NCBI GenBank assembly: GCA_964342575.1
Contig: CAYFGZ010000024.1
Location: 1 to 34,473 of the forward strand
Length of the DNA stretch: 34,473 nucleotides
Direction: 5' to 3'
Source of the DNA: GCA-002701455 sp964342575
Lineage (GTDB): Bacteria; Pseudomonadota; Alphaproteobacteria; Thalassobaculales; Thalassobaculaceae
Position numbers and translations under genes: made by a program. Numbering within the stretch: the first letter of the stretch is position 1; each line of letters begins with the position of its first letter. The notes beneath the pieces are model-generated. The model was not told the origin of the DNA and did not search any database. It saw nothing but the letters and a program-made list of their open reading frames with translations. Below are positions 1 through 7,916 of this stretch, piece after piece.

Positions 1-776
1 TGGCCAAAAAACCAAAATAGATGCAGAAATAGTATTGGGTCCCCTCCGCCAGACGGTATAAAGAACGTCGTTCCAAAATTGCGATCTGTCAGCAACATTG
101 TTATCGCGCCTGCCAGTACCGGCAGAGACAGTAGCAGAAGAAATGCGGTAATCAGCATTGCCCAAACAAATAGAGGCATCCTATGCAGGGTCATCCCGGG
201 CGCCCGCATATTGAATATCGTTGTAATAAAATTTGCTGCCCCTAAGATCGAAGATGCTCCGGCCAGGTGGAGTGACAAAATAGCCATATCCATAGACATC
301 CCAGGAGTTCCCTCTTTACCCGACATAGGTGGATATATGGTCCACCCAACCCCTGCTCCTCCATCCGCGAACATAGACAGGAAAAGTAACAAAAACGCCG
401 GGATAAGTAACCAGAAACTGATGTTGTTCATTCGGGGAAACGCCATGTCTGGCGCGCCAATCATCAACGGCACAAACCAATTTCCGAAACCACCAATAAG
501 CGCCGGCATTACAACAAAAAACACCATAATAAGACCATGGGCGGTTACATATACATTCCATACATGCCCATTTTCCATATACTGAACACCTGGATCTTGC
601 AGTTCCATGCGCATATACATTGATATGCCGCCACCAATAAGCCCGGCGATAACCGCAAATATCAGGTACATCGTCCCAATATCTTTATGATTGGTAGAAT
701 AGAGCCACCTCAGAAAGCCCGTCGGCGTCCCGTGGCCATAATTATCAGCGTGGGTATGCTCAGCAGCGCTCATCAT
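1..776 (-). CDS. ctaD: Cytochrome c oxidase subunit I, N-terminal part (cut by window edge)
   Basis: Catalytic heme-copper subunit of the aa3-type terminal oxidase, an inner-membrane protein that reduces O2 and pumps protons. About 258 codons are present; the frame runs open off the left edge just after WFFG, immediately before the expected HPEVY motif, so the CuB ligands and the rest of the active site lie outside. Visible hallmarks are STNHKDIGTMY near the N-terminus, AHGLIMVFF (a heme a His region), GAPDMAFPRMNN (D-channel entrance Asp), SLHLAGASSILGA and LTDRNFGTTFF. The start is MM; a GGGGGAAA stretch sits just upstream, so either ATG (776 or 773) could be used. It lies 15 bases after coxB on the same strand, as in the standard coxB-ctaD operon. 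Confidence 0.96.
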   Translation of the reverse strand, partial: MMSAAEHTHADNYGHGTPTGFLRWLYSTNHKDIGTMYLIFAVIAGLIGGGISMYMRMELQDPGVQYMENGHVWNVYVTAHGLIMVFFVVMPALIGGFGNWFVPLMIGAPDMAFPRMNNISFWLLIPAFLLLFLSMFADGGAGVGWTIYPPMSGKEGTPGMSMDMAILSLHLAGASSILGAANFITTIFNMRAPGMTLHRMPLFVWAMLITAFLLLLSLPVLAGAITMLLTDRNFGTTFFIPSGGGDPILFLHLFWFFG

Positions 777-791
777 TTTCCCCCAGACTAT

Positions 792-1640
792 TTAATTGCT
801 GTCCAATGCGTTTGCCACCTCAACTTTTGGAGGGACTGCAGCAAATTTCTGTTTGGCCTCAATCAACCAATTCTCATAATCTTTAACTGAGACAGCCTTA
901 ACTGCAATTGGCATTGCCGAATGATTGATTCCGCAAACTTGATTGCACTGCCCATAAACAACACCTTCTTTATCTATTTGCATCCATGTTTCATTTGTTC
1001 GGCCCGCAATGCCATATATTTGTACAACAGCGGACGGCAAATAGAACGAATGCATTACATCATTACTAGTGACCAAAACCTGAACCTTCTTGCCTACGGG
1101 AACAACCAACGGGTTATCCACCGACAATAGATATGTCTGAGTCTCGGGGTCTATATCTTCCTTGGATACCATATAGCTGTCAAACTCTATACCTTGATCC
1201 GGATATTCATAGGTCCAGTACCACTGATTAGCTGTCACTTTTATGGTCATATCAGGATCAACAGCCCTATCCCCATAGTAAAGCGTCTTGAAGGATGGCA
1301 CTGCAACTACAACCAGGATTAGAACCGGCACCACTGTCCACAAGACTTCAATCACTGTATTGTGCGTCGTCTTTGAGGGGTTCGGATTATTGGAGGCCCT
1401 AAATCTAAAACAAACATATATTAGTAATGCCAGTACAAATACGGTGATGGCAGTAATTAACCAGAGCAAATAATCATGAAACTGGTGGATCTGAACAGCC
1501 ACTGGACTCACGGGCTCTGGCACACCCAATTGCCATGGCCGCATTTCGGCCAATGCGGCCGATGCAACCCATGAGTATATCGCAGCCGAAAGCCCCAGTG
1601 CTTTAACTATTATCGAACTCATTTGAAGTATTTTTTTCAT
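792..1640 (-). CDS. coxB: Cytochrome c oxidase subunit II (divergent metal-site residues)
   Basis: CuA-bearing subunit that accepts electrons from cytochrome c. The 282-residue protein has a hydrophobic leader (about 10-32), two membrane helices (about 55-75 and 95-115), the aromatic WYWTYEYP segment and a periplasmic cupredoxin domain. CuA ligands are visible: H197, C232, C236, H240 and M243 (CxxxCxxxHxxM). The start at 1640 was chosen because GGAAGAG lies 8 bases upstream; the longer GTG frame to 1718 adds 26 residues with no ribosome site. Oddities: where most family members read VKxDA the protein reads VQIYG, and the usual CSE(L/I)CG reads CNQVCG, so the Asp and Glu of the subunit I/II Mg/Mn region are replaced by Tyr209 and Gln234. 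The CuA site itself is intact, so the protein should still be functional. Confidence 0.95.
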   Translation of the reverse strand: MKKILQMSSIIVKALGLSAAIYSWVASAALAEMRPWQLGVPEPVSPVAVQIHQFHDYLLWLITAITVFVLALLIYVCFRFRASNNPNPSKTTHNTVIEVLWTVVPVLILVVVAVPSFKTLYYGDRAVDPDMTIKVTANQWYWTYEYPDQGIEFDSYMVSKEDIDPETQTYLLSVDNPLVVPVGKKVQVLVTSNDVMHSFYLPSAVVQIYGIAGRTNETWMQIDKEGVVYGQCNQVCGINHSAMPIAVKAVSVKDYENWLIEAKQKFAAVPPKVEVANALDSN

Positions 1641-1774
1641 CTTCAGCGCTCTTCCGCTCCCGTACGATATGTCATGTGTCCCCCTACATCCAGGTGCCAA
1701 CACGCACCTTAAATCCACCTAGCCCGTCTGGAATGCGAGCTTACTCCGTGACGAGTTCACTCTCAAGCTACCTC

Positions 1775-1795
1775 GGCGCGTCAGAAAGTCGCGCC
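1775..1795. other. GC-rich hairpin in the coxB leader / tldD upstream region
   Basis: GGCGCG at 1775-1780 and CGCGCC at 1790-1795 form a perfect 6-bp inverted repeat around a 9-base loop, in a local GC-rich patch of an otherwise AT-rich intergenic region. The 301-base gap 1641-1941 contains no convincing gene; it holds this hairpin and the candidate promoters. The hairpin would be part of the coxB 5' UTR if transcription starts near 1795. There is no following U tract, so it is not an intrinsic terminator. Role unknown. Confidence 0.4.
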
Positions 1796-1803
1796 AGATA
1801 CCT

Positions 1804-1832
1804 GATTTAAGTGATTTTGCACACAAAAACAA
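1804..1832 (-). promoter_or_regulatory. Candidate coxB-ctaD promoter
   Basis: On the minus strand TTGTTT (1832-1827) is followed after 17 bases by TAAATC (1809-1804). Spacing is ideal but both boxes are imperfect. The predicted start near 1797 would give a leader of about 155 bases that includes the GC-rich hairpin. Prediction by eye only. Confidence 0.25.
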
Positions 1833-1839
1833 GCCTAGG

Positions 1840-1869
1840 TTGTCGATTATAACTACTCTGAGTTAATAT
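1840..1869 (+). promoter_or_regulatory. Candidate tldD promoter
   Basis: TTGTCG at 1840-1845 is followed after 18 bases by TAATAT at 1864-1869 (or after 17 by TTAATA). This sits about 75 bases before the tldD ATG in the divergent region shared with coxB. Sequence resemblance only. Confidence 0.35.
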
Positions 1870-1941
1870 AGGTCAATGCTAGTAGCAATAAGAGCCGTTT
1901 TTAGGTTAAAATAATCTCAGAGAACGAGAGAAAAATTTTTG

Positions 1942-3378
1942 ATGAATGATCTAAATAAAACCGATGAAATTTTCTTCCAAAATGAAAACCTCGATCAAAC
2001 TCGATTGACGAGAATTGTTGAGGATTCGATTGGAAATTTCCACGATGGAGAGCTATTTCTCGAATACCTTCAGTCTGAAGCGCTGATCTTCGACGATGGG
2101 CGTTTAAAAACCGCAACTTTTGATACCTCGAAGGGATTCGGACTCCGATCTATAATGGGAGAGGCTAGGGGTTATGCCCATTCTTCCGAATTATCCGAAA
2201 ATTCTATAAAACGAGCGGCTAACACTGTAAAGGCTGTCAAACATGGGTATGAAGGAACTGCTGCTCACGACCCTATTTCTACAAACACCAGCTTATATAC
2301 TGATGATAATCCACTGCTTGGAATGGATTTCTCAGAAAAAGTAAAGTTGCTTACGAACATTGATGAGTATGCAAGAACCCGCCACCCAACGGTGAGGCAA
2401 GTTTCTGCTTCACTCTCGGCTTCATGGCAGGCCGTTCAAATTATCCGAGCAAATGGACATCGGCTTGCCGACATCAGGCCTCTTGTAAGATTAAACATTT
2501 CCTTAGTTGTCGCAGACGGTGACAGAATGGAAAGTGGCAGTACCGGCGCAGGCGGACGCGCTGGATACAACCGATATGTTCACCCGGATGCATGGCGAGC
2601 GCAAGTAGACGAGGCACTGCGAATTGCGCTTGTTAACCTGGAAGCTGTTGAAGCACCTGCTGGCGAAATGGATGTCGTGCTAGGGCCGGGATGGCCCGGT
2701 GTAATGCTTCACGAGGCCGTCGGCCATGGTCTTGAGGGCGACTTTAATCGCAAGAAAACTTCAACTTTCACAGGAATGATTGGACAGCAGGTCGCATCAA
2801 AAGGAGTCACAGTGCTAGACGACGGAACCATACCCAATCGGCGAGGGTCAATCAGCATAGACGATGAGGGAACACCTTCGCGCCGCAATATTCTAATCGA
2901 AGACGGCGTACTGGTGGGATATATGCAAGACCGTCAAAATGCCCGCTTAATGGGCGTTCCCGCCACCGGCAATGGGCGACGGCAAAGTTATGCACATTAT
3001 CCAATGCCAAGAATGACTAATACTTTCATGTTAGGGGGACAAAACAATCCCCAAGAAATAATTAAATCAGTAAAAAACGGTCTGTATGCGGTCAATTTTT
3101 CCGGTGGCCAAGTGGATATTGTATCAGGAAAATTTGTCTTCTCTGCTAGCGAAGCCTACATGATAGAGGAAGGTAAAATTACTAAACCAGTTAAAGGGGC
3201 CACTCTAATTGGTAATGGACCAGAAGCGATGAGCAAAATCTCAATGATTGGTGACGATATGCAACTCGATGAAGGTGTGGGCACATGTGGGAAAGATGGA
3301 CAGGGAGTTCCAGTTGGGGTAGGTCAACCCACTCTAAAAATGAACGGGATCACAATTGGAGGTACGGCTGTGACTTAA
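1942..3378 (+). CDS. tldD: Metallopeptidase TldD
   Basis: TldD is the zinc-bearing half of the TldD/TldE peptidase pair, known for maturing microcin B17 and degrading CcdA in enterobacteria; its housekeeping substrate in Alphaproteobacteria is unclear. The 478-residue length matches the family. The HExxxH zinc-binding motif is visible as HEAVGH (H257, E258, H262), followed by LEGDFNRKKTSTF; the C-terminal half contains GNGRRQSYAHYPMPRMTNT and GTCGKDGQGVPVGVGQPTL, typical of TldD rather than the motif-less partner TldE/PmbA. The frame also opens with a TTG at 1939, but the adjacent ATG at 1942 is preferred; GAGAG lies about 11 bases upstream. No tldE is in the window. Divergent from coxB, a common alphaproteobacterial arrangement. 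Confidence 0.95.
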   Translation: MNDLNKTDEIFFQNENLDQTRLTRIVEDSIGNFHDGELFLEYLQSEALIFDDGRLKTATFDTSKGFGLRSIMGEARGYAHSSELSENSIKRAANTVKAVKHGYEGTAAHDPISTNTSLYTDDNPLLGMDFSEKVKLLTNIDEYARTRHPTVRQVSASLSASWQAVQIIRANGHRLADIRPLVRLNISLVVADGDRMESGSTGAGGRAGYNRYVHPDAWRAQVDEALRIALVNLEAVEAPAGEMDVVLGPGWPGVMLHEAVGHGLEGDFNRKKTSTFTGMIGQQVASKGVTVLDDGTIPNRRGSISIDDEGTPSRRNILIEDGVLVGYMQDRQNARLMGVPATGNGRRQSYAHYPMPRMTNTFMLGGQNNPQEIIKSVKNGLYAVNFSGGQVDIVSGKFVFSASEAYMIEEGKITKPVKGATLIGNGPEAMSKISMIGDDMQLDEGVGTCGKDGQGVPVGVGQPTLKMNGITIGGTAVT

Positions 3379-3464
3379 GTTCTATTTAAGTTACAGCAAA
3401 CACTAGTAAAACTTGAACGTCTATCTACATATATTTGAAATTTTACCGACCAAACGCAGTAAAT

Positions 3465-4829
3465 TCAGTAACGCAGCTCTTTGTAAACGGGGTGCACTCG
3501 ACCCGACCACCGGTTATTATAAGAAACGAGTAAATCCTCGGCTGGTGTCCTTCCACGTTCAGCCACATCTCGCAGTGTATCCAAGAAACCGGACTCATCG
3601 TTACCCGCAGCATCAAGCCTGGTCCGATTCTTCAAGCCATTAGAAGATATGGCCAACACTTGTTTTGCTAATTCTTGGACAGTGACATTCCTGAACGGCG
3701 TCGATAAGCCGTGAATCGGAACACTACTGCGCATATCTTCCATTTCCGGAGGAGTCCAGTCTTTAATCAAGTCCCAGGCTGCGTCCTGAGCCTCCTGATC
3801 ATATAATAATCCCACCCATAGAGCGGGAAGTGCACAAATATTCCTCCAAGGTCCGCCATCCGCCCCCCTCATTTCAAGGTATTTTTTTAATCTTACTTCT
3901 GGAAAATTGGTTGTCATATGGTCAGACCAATCACCCATATGAGGCAACTCGCCCTCAAAACCCTCTAATTTCCCGTTCATGAAATCACGAAAGCTCCGGC
4001 CTGCTACATCATGATATACACCGTCTCGGTAAACAAAGTACATCGGCACATCTAAAATATAATCCACATGACGTTCAAAACCATATCCGTCCTCGAAAAC
4101 AAAAGGCAGCATGCCGCAGCGGGCACCATCTGTATCCGTCCAAACATTACTGCGAAGAGAGAGAAACCCCGTCGGCTTGCCTCGTTCGAATGGTGAGTTA
4201 GCAAAAAGCGCCGTCGTTACAGGCTGCAATGCAAGGCTTATTCGATATTTTTTAACCATGTCTGCTTCACTATAGAAGTCTAGGTTAGTTTGAACTGTAC
4301 AAGTCCTCAACATCATGTCGAGCCCGAGGCTCCCAACCAATTGCATCCAACGTTTCATGATGGAATATCGGCCTTTTGGCATCCAGGGAATTTCCTCCCT
4401 GCGCCATAAGGGATCGAAGCCAAGACCTAGCATGCCTACGCCCAATTCATCTCCAACTTCTTTGACTTGAGCCAGATGCGTATGGACTTCATCACACGTC
4501 TGATGGATTGTCTCTAGCGGAGCCCCAGAAAGCTCTAGCTGTCCCCCTGGCTCTAACGTTATAGCGCATCCATCTAGCGACAATGCAATAGTGTTACCGT
4601 TTTCCTTTATCGGCTCCCAGCCAAATCGAGTTAACCGCGCTAATATTTCGGCGATCCCATCCGGACCCTCGTAAGGAAGCCGCTTATTATCGGATAATCG
4701 AAACGCAAATTTCTCGTGCTCTGTTCCAATCCGCCAATCTTCCCTTCGTGTGCAGCCTGAAGCCAAATCGTCAATCAACTGCGATTTACTCTCAATTGGT
4801 TCGCCTTCTAAATCTGGTGGGCGCGACAT
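3465..4829 (-). CDS. gshA: Glutamate-cysteine ligase (plant/alphaproteobacterial type)
   Basis: Catalyses ATP-dependent joining of glutamate and cysteine, the first step of glutathione synthesis in the cytosol. The protein has 454 residues, the length of the class shared by Alphaproteobacteria and plants (unlike the longer E. coli type). Recognisable segments are WRIGTEHEKF near residue 32, GCAITLEPGGQLELSGAPL (substrate region), RTCTVQTNLDFYSE and LRSNVWTDTDGARCGMLPFVF. It lies 60 bases downstream of rsmE on the same strand, a pair often found together in Alphaproteobacteria, and converges with tldD. No gshB is present in the window. Identification is by family resemblance and context. Confidence 0.93.
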   Translation of the reverse strand: MSRPPDLEGEPIESKSQLIDDLASGCTRREDWRIGTEHEKFAFRLSDNKRLPYEGPDGIAEILARLTRFGWEPIKENGNTIALSLDGCAITLEPGGQLELSGAPLETIHQTCDEVHTHLAQVKEVGDELGVGMLGLGFDPLWRREEIPWMPKGRYSIMKRWMQLVGSLGLDMMLRTCTVQTNLDFYSEADMVKKYRISLALQPVTTALFANSPFERGKPTGFLSLRSNVWTDTDGARCGMLPFVFEDGYGFERHVDYILDVPMYFVYRDGVYHDVAGRSFRDFMNGKLEGFEGELPHMGDWSDHMTTNFPEVRLKKYLEMRGADGGPWRNICALPALWVGLLYDQEAQDAAWDLIKDWTPPEMEDMRSSVPIHGLSTPFRNVTVQELAKQVLAISSNGLKNRTRLDAAGNDESGFLDTLRDVAERGRTPAEDLLVSYNNRWSGRVHPVYKELRY

Positions 4830-4889
4830 ATACGTTCCTTCAAAAAAAACAGAAATACTTCTATTCTAATAGGCGTTTTCCAATAACAA

Positions 4890-5627
4890 CTAACACCAAT
4901 CACCAAGCATCGCCTGCCAGCAGGCCAAGGCGGCCAAAGCCGCTGTATCTGATCTAAGAATCCGTTTTCCCAAACTGATGCGAAACACATTGCCTAGTTT
5001 CTCAACTTGGTCAAGTTCTTCATTAGTGAAACCACCTTCGGGGCCAATAAATAATCCCGAAGACTCTTTTTTACAAGATTTGAAAGCATCTATTATCGGA
5101 ATGCCCCCACCTGTTTCATCAAGGCAAAATAGGGTCCTTTGGGATGGCCAATCTTTCAAAAATTTCTCAAACTTAGCTGGGGACCTGATTTCAGGCACAC
5201 ATAATCTACCAGACTGCTCCGATGCTTCTACTGCGTTTGCGCGAAGTCTGTCTAAGTTTAGTCTGCTTACCATTGTATATCTTGTGAAAACTGGCCACAT
5301 GACGGTCGCTCCAAGCTCAGTAGCCTTTTGGGCTAAATAATCGATTCTTGCCTTTTTTATTGGCGCAAAGGCAAGCCAAATATCCGCTGATATTTCTTGA
5401 CTTCTAATATTCTCTTGTATTTTCACTTCAATATTTTTTTTATTAATCAATTTTATCTCAGATAGCCATTCGCCGTCCCTGCCATTATATAACGCAATCT
5501 GTTCTCCATTCTGTAAACGAAGGACATTTCGAAGGTAGTGGGACTGATTTCCACTAATTGTCAGCCGTGCATCTATAGACAAGGGATCGGTGATATATAA
5601 GCGAGCCTTAAAATTAGTTTTTGGCAT
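4890..5627 (-). CDS. rsmE: 16S rRNA (uracil-1498-N3)-methyltransferase RsmE
   Basis: SPOUT-class enzyme that methylates U1498 of 16S rRNA with S-adenosylmethionine. The 245-residue protein has the N-terminal PUA-like RNA-binding part (SGNQSHYLRNVLRLQNGEQIALYNG, about 24-49) and the C-terminal knotted domain: GPEGGFTNEEL followed by LGKRILRSDTAALAALA, the cofactor-binding knot. The ATG at 5627 has AGGA about 7 bases upstream. It is the first gene of a probable two-gene unit with gshA and is divergent from ubiA. Confidence 0.95.
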   Translation of the reverse strand: MPKTNFKARLYITDPLSIDARLTISGNQSHYLRNVLRLQNGEQIALYNGRDGEWLSEIKLINKKNIEVKIQENIRSQEISADIWLAFAPIKKARIDYLAQKATELGATVMWPVFTRYTMVSRLNLDRLRANAVEASEQSGRLCVPEIRSPAKFEKFLKDWPSQRTLFCLDETGGGIPIIDAFKSCKKESSGLFIGPEGGFTNEELDQVEKLGNVFRISLGKRILRSDTAALAALACWQAMLGDWC

Positions 5628-5660
5628 TTTGAAGTCCTAAATATTGACTGTTAAAATCGA

Positions 5661-5683
5661 GCCTATCGACTTTTCGAATAGGC
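5661..5683. other. Inverted repeat in the rsmE-ubiA divergent region
   Basis: GCCTATCGA and TCGAATAGGC flank a CTTT loop, giving a stem of nine base pairs with one bulged A. On the plus strand a run of seven T follows after six bases, which looks terminator-like, but no plus-strand gene precedes it. On the minus strand it would fall in the rsmE leader. It could be a regulatory hairpin or protein-binding site; role unknown. Confidence 0.4.
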
Positions 5684-5812
5684 CATAAGTTTTTTTATCC
5701 CAAATCAGGAGACAAACCCGTTTCAACAGCATAAAATACAGATCATGGTTAAAAAGTAAAAATCAACGGAACAACTATAACTTGCAAGCGTTAGTCCCTT
5801 AATAGTAGAAAA

Positions 5813-6727
5813 ATGAGCTCCTCTAGTGATATAGCGCGAGGTAACTGGGTAGACCGTTTTTTACCTATAAAAGTGCGGCCTTATGCAAGGTTAATGCGCC
5901 TTGATAGGCCTATCGGAACATGGCTCCTCCTGCTTCCTTGTTGGTGGAGTTTGGCCCTCGGCTGGAAACTCAATCCAAACCTCATAAGTTTATGGGAACT
6001 CGGCTATCTATATCTATTATTCACCTTGGGGGCCGTAATTATGCGAGGAGCAGGTTGCATCATAAATGATCTGTGGGACCGAGAATTAGATCGTGTGGTG
6101 GCCAGGACAGCTGATAGACCTATCGCCGCGGGGGTAATTACGGTGAACCGAGCTTGTGTGTTTCTCGTTATTTTGTTTCTGATCGCGTCGTTGATCCTGC
6201 TAGAATTAAATGAAACCTGCTGGCTATTGGGATTACTCGTGTTGATTCTTGTATGCAGTTACCCAGGTTTTAAACGCTTTACATATTGGCCGCAGTTCAT
6301 CCTTGGTCTCACATTCAATTGGGGAGCACTAATGGGCTGGGCTGCCATCACAGGGGAAATCAGCCTTGAATCACTAATACTTTATCTATCGGGTATAGTT
6401 TGGACACTTGGCTATGATACCATTTACGCGCATCAAGACAAAGAAGATGACATTTTGGTAGGGATAAAGTCCTCTGCACTTGCTCTCGGAACCAGGACAA
6501 AATTATTTCTAGGTATATTTTACAGCTTAACCATTTTTGGAATGCTTTTATTGGGATGGATGAATACTTTTGGTACAATTTTCTTCTTGCTTGCAGCAGT
6601 CGGCTTCGGTCAGCTCAGCTGGCAAGCCATAAGTATAGATATAGATAACCCCAGCGACTGTTTGAAGAAGTTTAGGTCCAATCGTTTATTTGGCTGGCTA
6701 ATTACGCTAGCCATATTCTGTGGCTAA
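5813..6727 (+). CDS. ubiA: 4-hydroxybenzoate polyprenyltransferase
   Basis: Integral membrane prenyltransferase that attaches the polyprenyl tail to 4-hydroxybenzoate in ubiquinone synthesis. The 304-residue protein has the two Asp-rich Mg/diphosphate motifs: NDLWDRELD (N85, D86, D89) and YDTIYAHQDKEDD starting near D202; eight to nine hydrophobic helices are apparent. The N-terminal RLDRPIGTWLLLLPCWW segment is diagnostic of UbiA. ADRPIAAG follows the first motif as in the family. Divergent from rsmE across 185 bases. Ubiquinone need fits the aa3 oxidase encoded at the left end of the window. Confidence 0.96.
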   Translation: MSSSSDIARGNWVDRFLPIKVRPYARLMRLDRPIGTWLLLLPCWWSLALGWKLNPNLISLWELGYLYLLFTLGAVIMRGAGCIINDLWDRELDRVVARTADRPIAAGVITVNRACVFLVILFLIASLILLELNETCWLLGLLVLILVCSYPGFKRFTYWPQFILGLTFNWGALMGWAAITGEISLESLILYLSGIVWTLGYDTIYAHQDKEDDILVGIKSSALALGTRTKLFLGIFYSLTIFGMLLLGWMNTFGTIFFLLAAVGFGQLSWQAISIDIDNPSDCLKKFRSNRLFGWLITLAIFCG

Positions 6728-6807
6728 TGTAATTAAATTAAGATCAAAATTAATACGCACCAATACTATACTCTTCAGCCCTCCAATGTTACCCAAACTA
6801 AAAATAT

Positions 6808-6849
6808 ATTCGGCTTCCGACGCGACAGACCTATGGAAATTAGCCGAAT
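6808..6849 (-). terminator. Candidate terminator between ubiA and the DUF350 gene
   Basis: ATTCGGCT (6808-6815) and AGCCGAAT (6842-6849) form a perfect 8-bp stem, with an additional inner TTCC/GGAA pairing. Read on the minus strand the stem is followed by ATATTTTT, suiting termination of the DUF350 transcript; on the plus strand the tail is not U-rich. It lies between two convergent genes, where terminators are expected. The loop is long, so strength is uncertain. Confidence 0.4.
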
Positions 6850-6893
6850 TTGAATTGGTGGCTAATTTATTATAAAATTTTTGGGCTACCGAA

Positions 6894-7307
6894 CTACCCC
6901 GAAATTGCCGCGGCGTTGATCGACGCTACAGCCAATTTGACAGATACCAGAAGCATCGCTGTCCCAACTTCACCTTCCTCAATCCTGCGTGATAAATCTC
7001 TTAACCAGAAATCGATGATCCAGAACGTCAGCAGCTGAATTACGAGAGTCACAACCCCCCAGATAATGATATCATATACATTGACGCTATTGGCCATACA
7101 AAATGCCAAAGGCAAAGCCAATCCTAAAATAGCCCCACCGAGAGAAATAGCGGCAGCACTATTTCCGTTTCGAATGAGTTCCATTTCATCATGCGAGGTT
7201 ATCTTTATATAAATAAAGGCACCTATAACCAACATTAAAACGGTGACCCCAAAGTGGGAAAGCAAAAACGGGATCCCAGCGACAAAACTCTGAATTGCTC
7301 CATCCAT
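6894..7307 (-). CDS. DUF350 family membrane protein
   Basis: A 137-residue, very hydrophobic protein with about four membrane helices, matching the DUF350 (UPF0719) layout of two related helix pairs. Visible segments are GNSAAAISLGGAILGLALPL, with the conserved N-x-A-A-A-x-x-x-G pattern of the family, and IIDFWLRDLSRRIEEGEVGTAM near the C-terminus. The function of the family is unknown; neighbours in other bacteria often include membrane or stress genes. The ATG has CTGGAG about 7 bases upstream. It follows the YgiN-like gene on the same strand, with a possible terminator between. Confidence 0.8.
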   Translation of the reverse strand: MDGAIQSFVAGIPFLLSHFGVTVLMLVIGAFIYIKITSHDEMELIRNGNSAAAISLGGAILGLALPLAFCMANSVNVYDIIIWGVVTLVIQLLTFWIIDFWLRDLSRRIEEGEVGTAMLLVSVKLAVASINAAAISG

Positions 7308-7376
7308 AACTAACTCCAGTTATTCACGTTTCAAGTCCCAAGGTATCTTTTTTGAGCATTTAAAAGGCTGCGCGTC

Positions 7377-7404
7377 AAAAGAATTCCCCATAATTGGAAT
7401 ATTC
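7377..7404 (-). terminator. Weak candidate terminator after the YgiN-like gene
   Basis: On the minus strand an imperfect stem (GAATATTCC against GGAATTC, with a two-base bulge) lies 10 bases after the stop codon of the monooxygenase-like gene and is followed by TTTTG. AT-rich and short-tailed, so efficiency is doubtful. Confidence 0.3.
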
Positions 7405-7414
7405 ATGCTAGATA

Positions 7415-7717
7415 TTAAGAAATAGTTGCTCCTTGAACCAGCTTCAGCACTTTAACCTCCTTTGCTTCCAGCATCGGTGCAACGGCGTCATCAAAACGTT
7501 TAAAATGCGTTGTTAATAAGTGCGCATCAAATGCTTCTCGATCATCATAGACTTCATAAAGAAAACATTTCCTGTCGTCTTCAGGATCAAAACAAACATC
7601 AAATTGCCTACAGCCAGATTCTTTTGCTAACGAGGCTTGGGCATTTTCCATCATCAAAGGCTTGAACTTATCAACTGCCTGTTTTTTGACCAAAAAATTC
7701 ACTGTAATAACAAACAT
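7415..7717 (-). CDS. YgiN-like antibiotic-biosynthesis-monooxygenase (ABM) fold protein
   Basis: A 100-residue single-domain protein of the dimeric alpha/beta-barrel ABM superfamily. The N-terminal VITVNFLVKKQAVDKF strand-helix, ESGCRQFDVCFDPEDDRKCFLYEVYDD and AFDAHLLTTHFKRF match the putative quinol monooxygenase (YgiN-type) layout, including the His in the AHLLTTHF helix. The substrate cannot be told from sequence: members act on quinols, aldehydes or heme, and many are uncharacterised. GGGAGGGG lies 8 bases before the ATG, a strong ribosome site. It is flanked on the same strand by the M20 amidohydrolase (199 bases upstream) and the DUF350 gene. Confidence 0.8.
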   Translation of the reverse strand: MFVITVNFLVKKQAVDKFKPLMMENAQASLAKESGCRQFDVCFDPEDDRKCFLYEVYDDREAFDAHLLTTHFKRFDDAVAPMLEAKEVKVLKLVQGATIS

Positions 7718-7916
7718 ACTTGTGCCCCTCCCTAAAATTTCGGCCCCTTATAATTTGTACGGAAATTTCCTATTTTGTTATTGTTTTTGATACCTCTGAA
7801 ATTTTTGATCATGGTAAGTCAACGATTGGACCGCTCGCCCAGTAGCCTCGTATCTTAGTTAATTTCTCATGACCAATCACCTAGACGTTATTGACATATT
7901 ACTTGAGAGACGAGGG

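Noticed and set aside
79..585. A 168-residue plus-strand open frame at the left end.
   Set aside because: It is antisense to ctaD, whose conserved protein motifs run through the whole stretch on the other strand; the plus-strand product has no recognisable family pattern.
1641..1718. A 26-residue N-terminal extension of CoxB from a GTG.
   Set aside because: No ribosome site precedes it, while GGAAGAG is well placed for the ATG at 1640, which starts a normal leader peptide.
6728..7038. A possible small plus-strand gene between ubiA and the DUF350 gene (frame 6850-7038).
   Set aside because: It mostly overlaps the DUF350 gene in antisense, has no ribosome site, and the remaining gap is better explained by a terminator hairpin.
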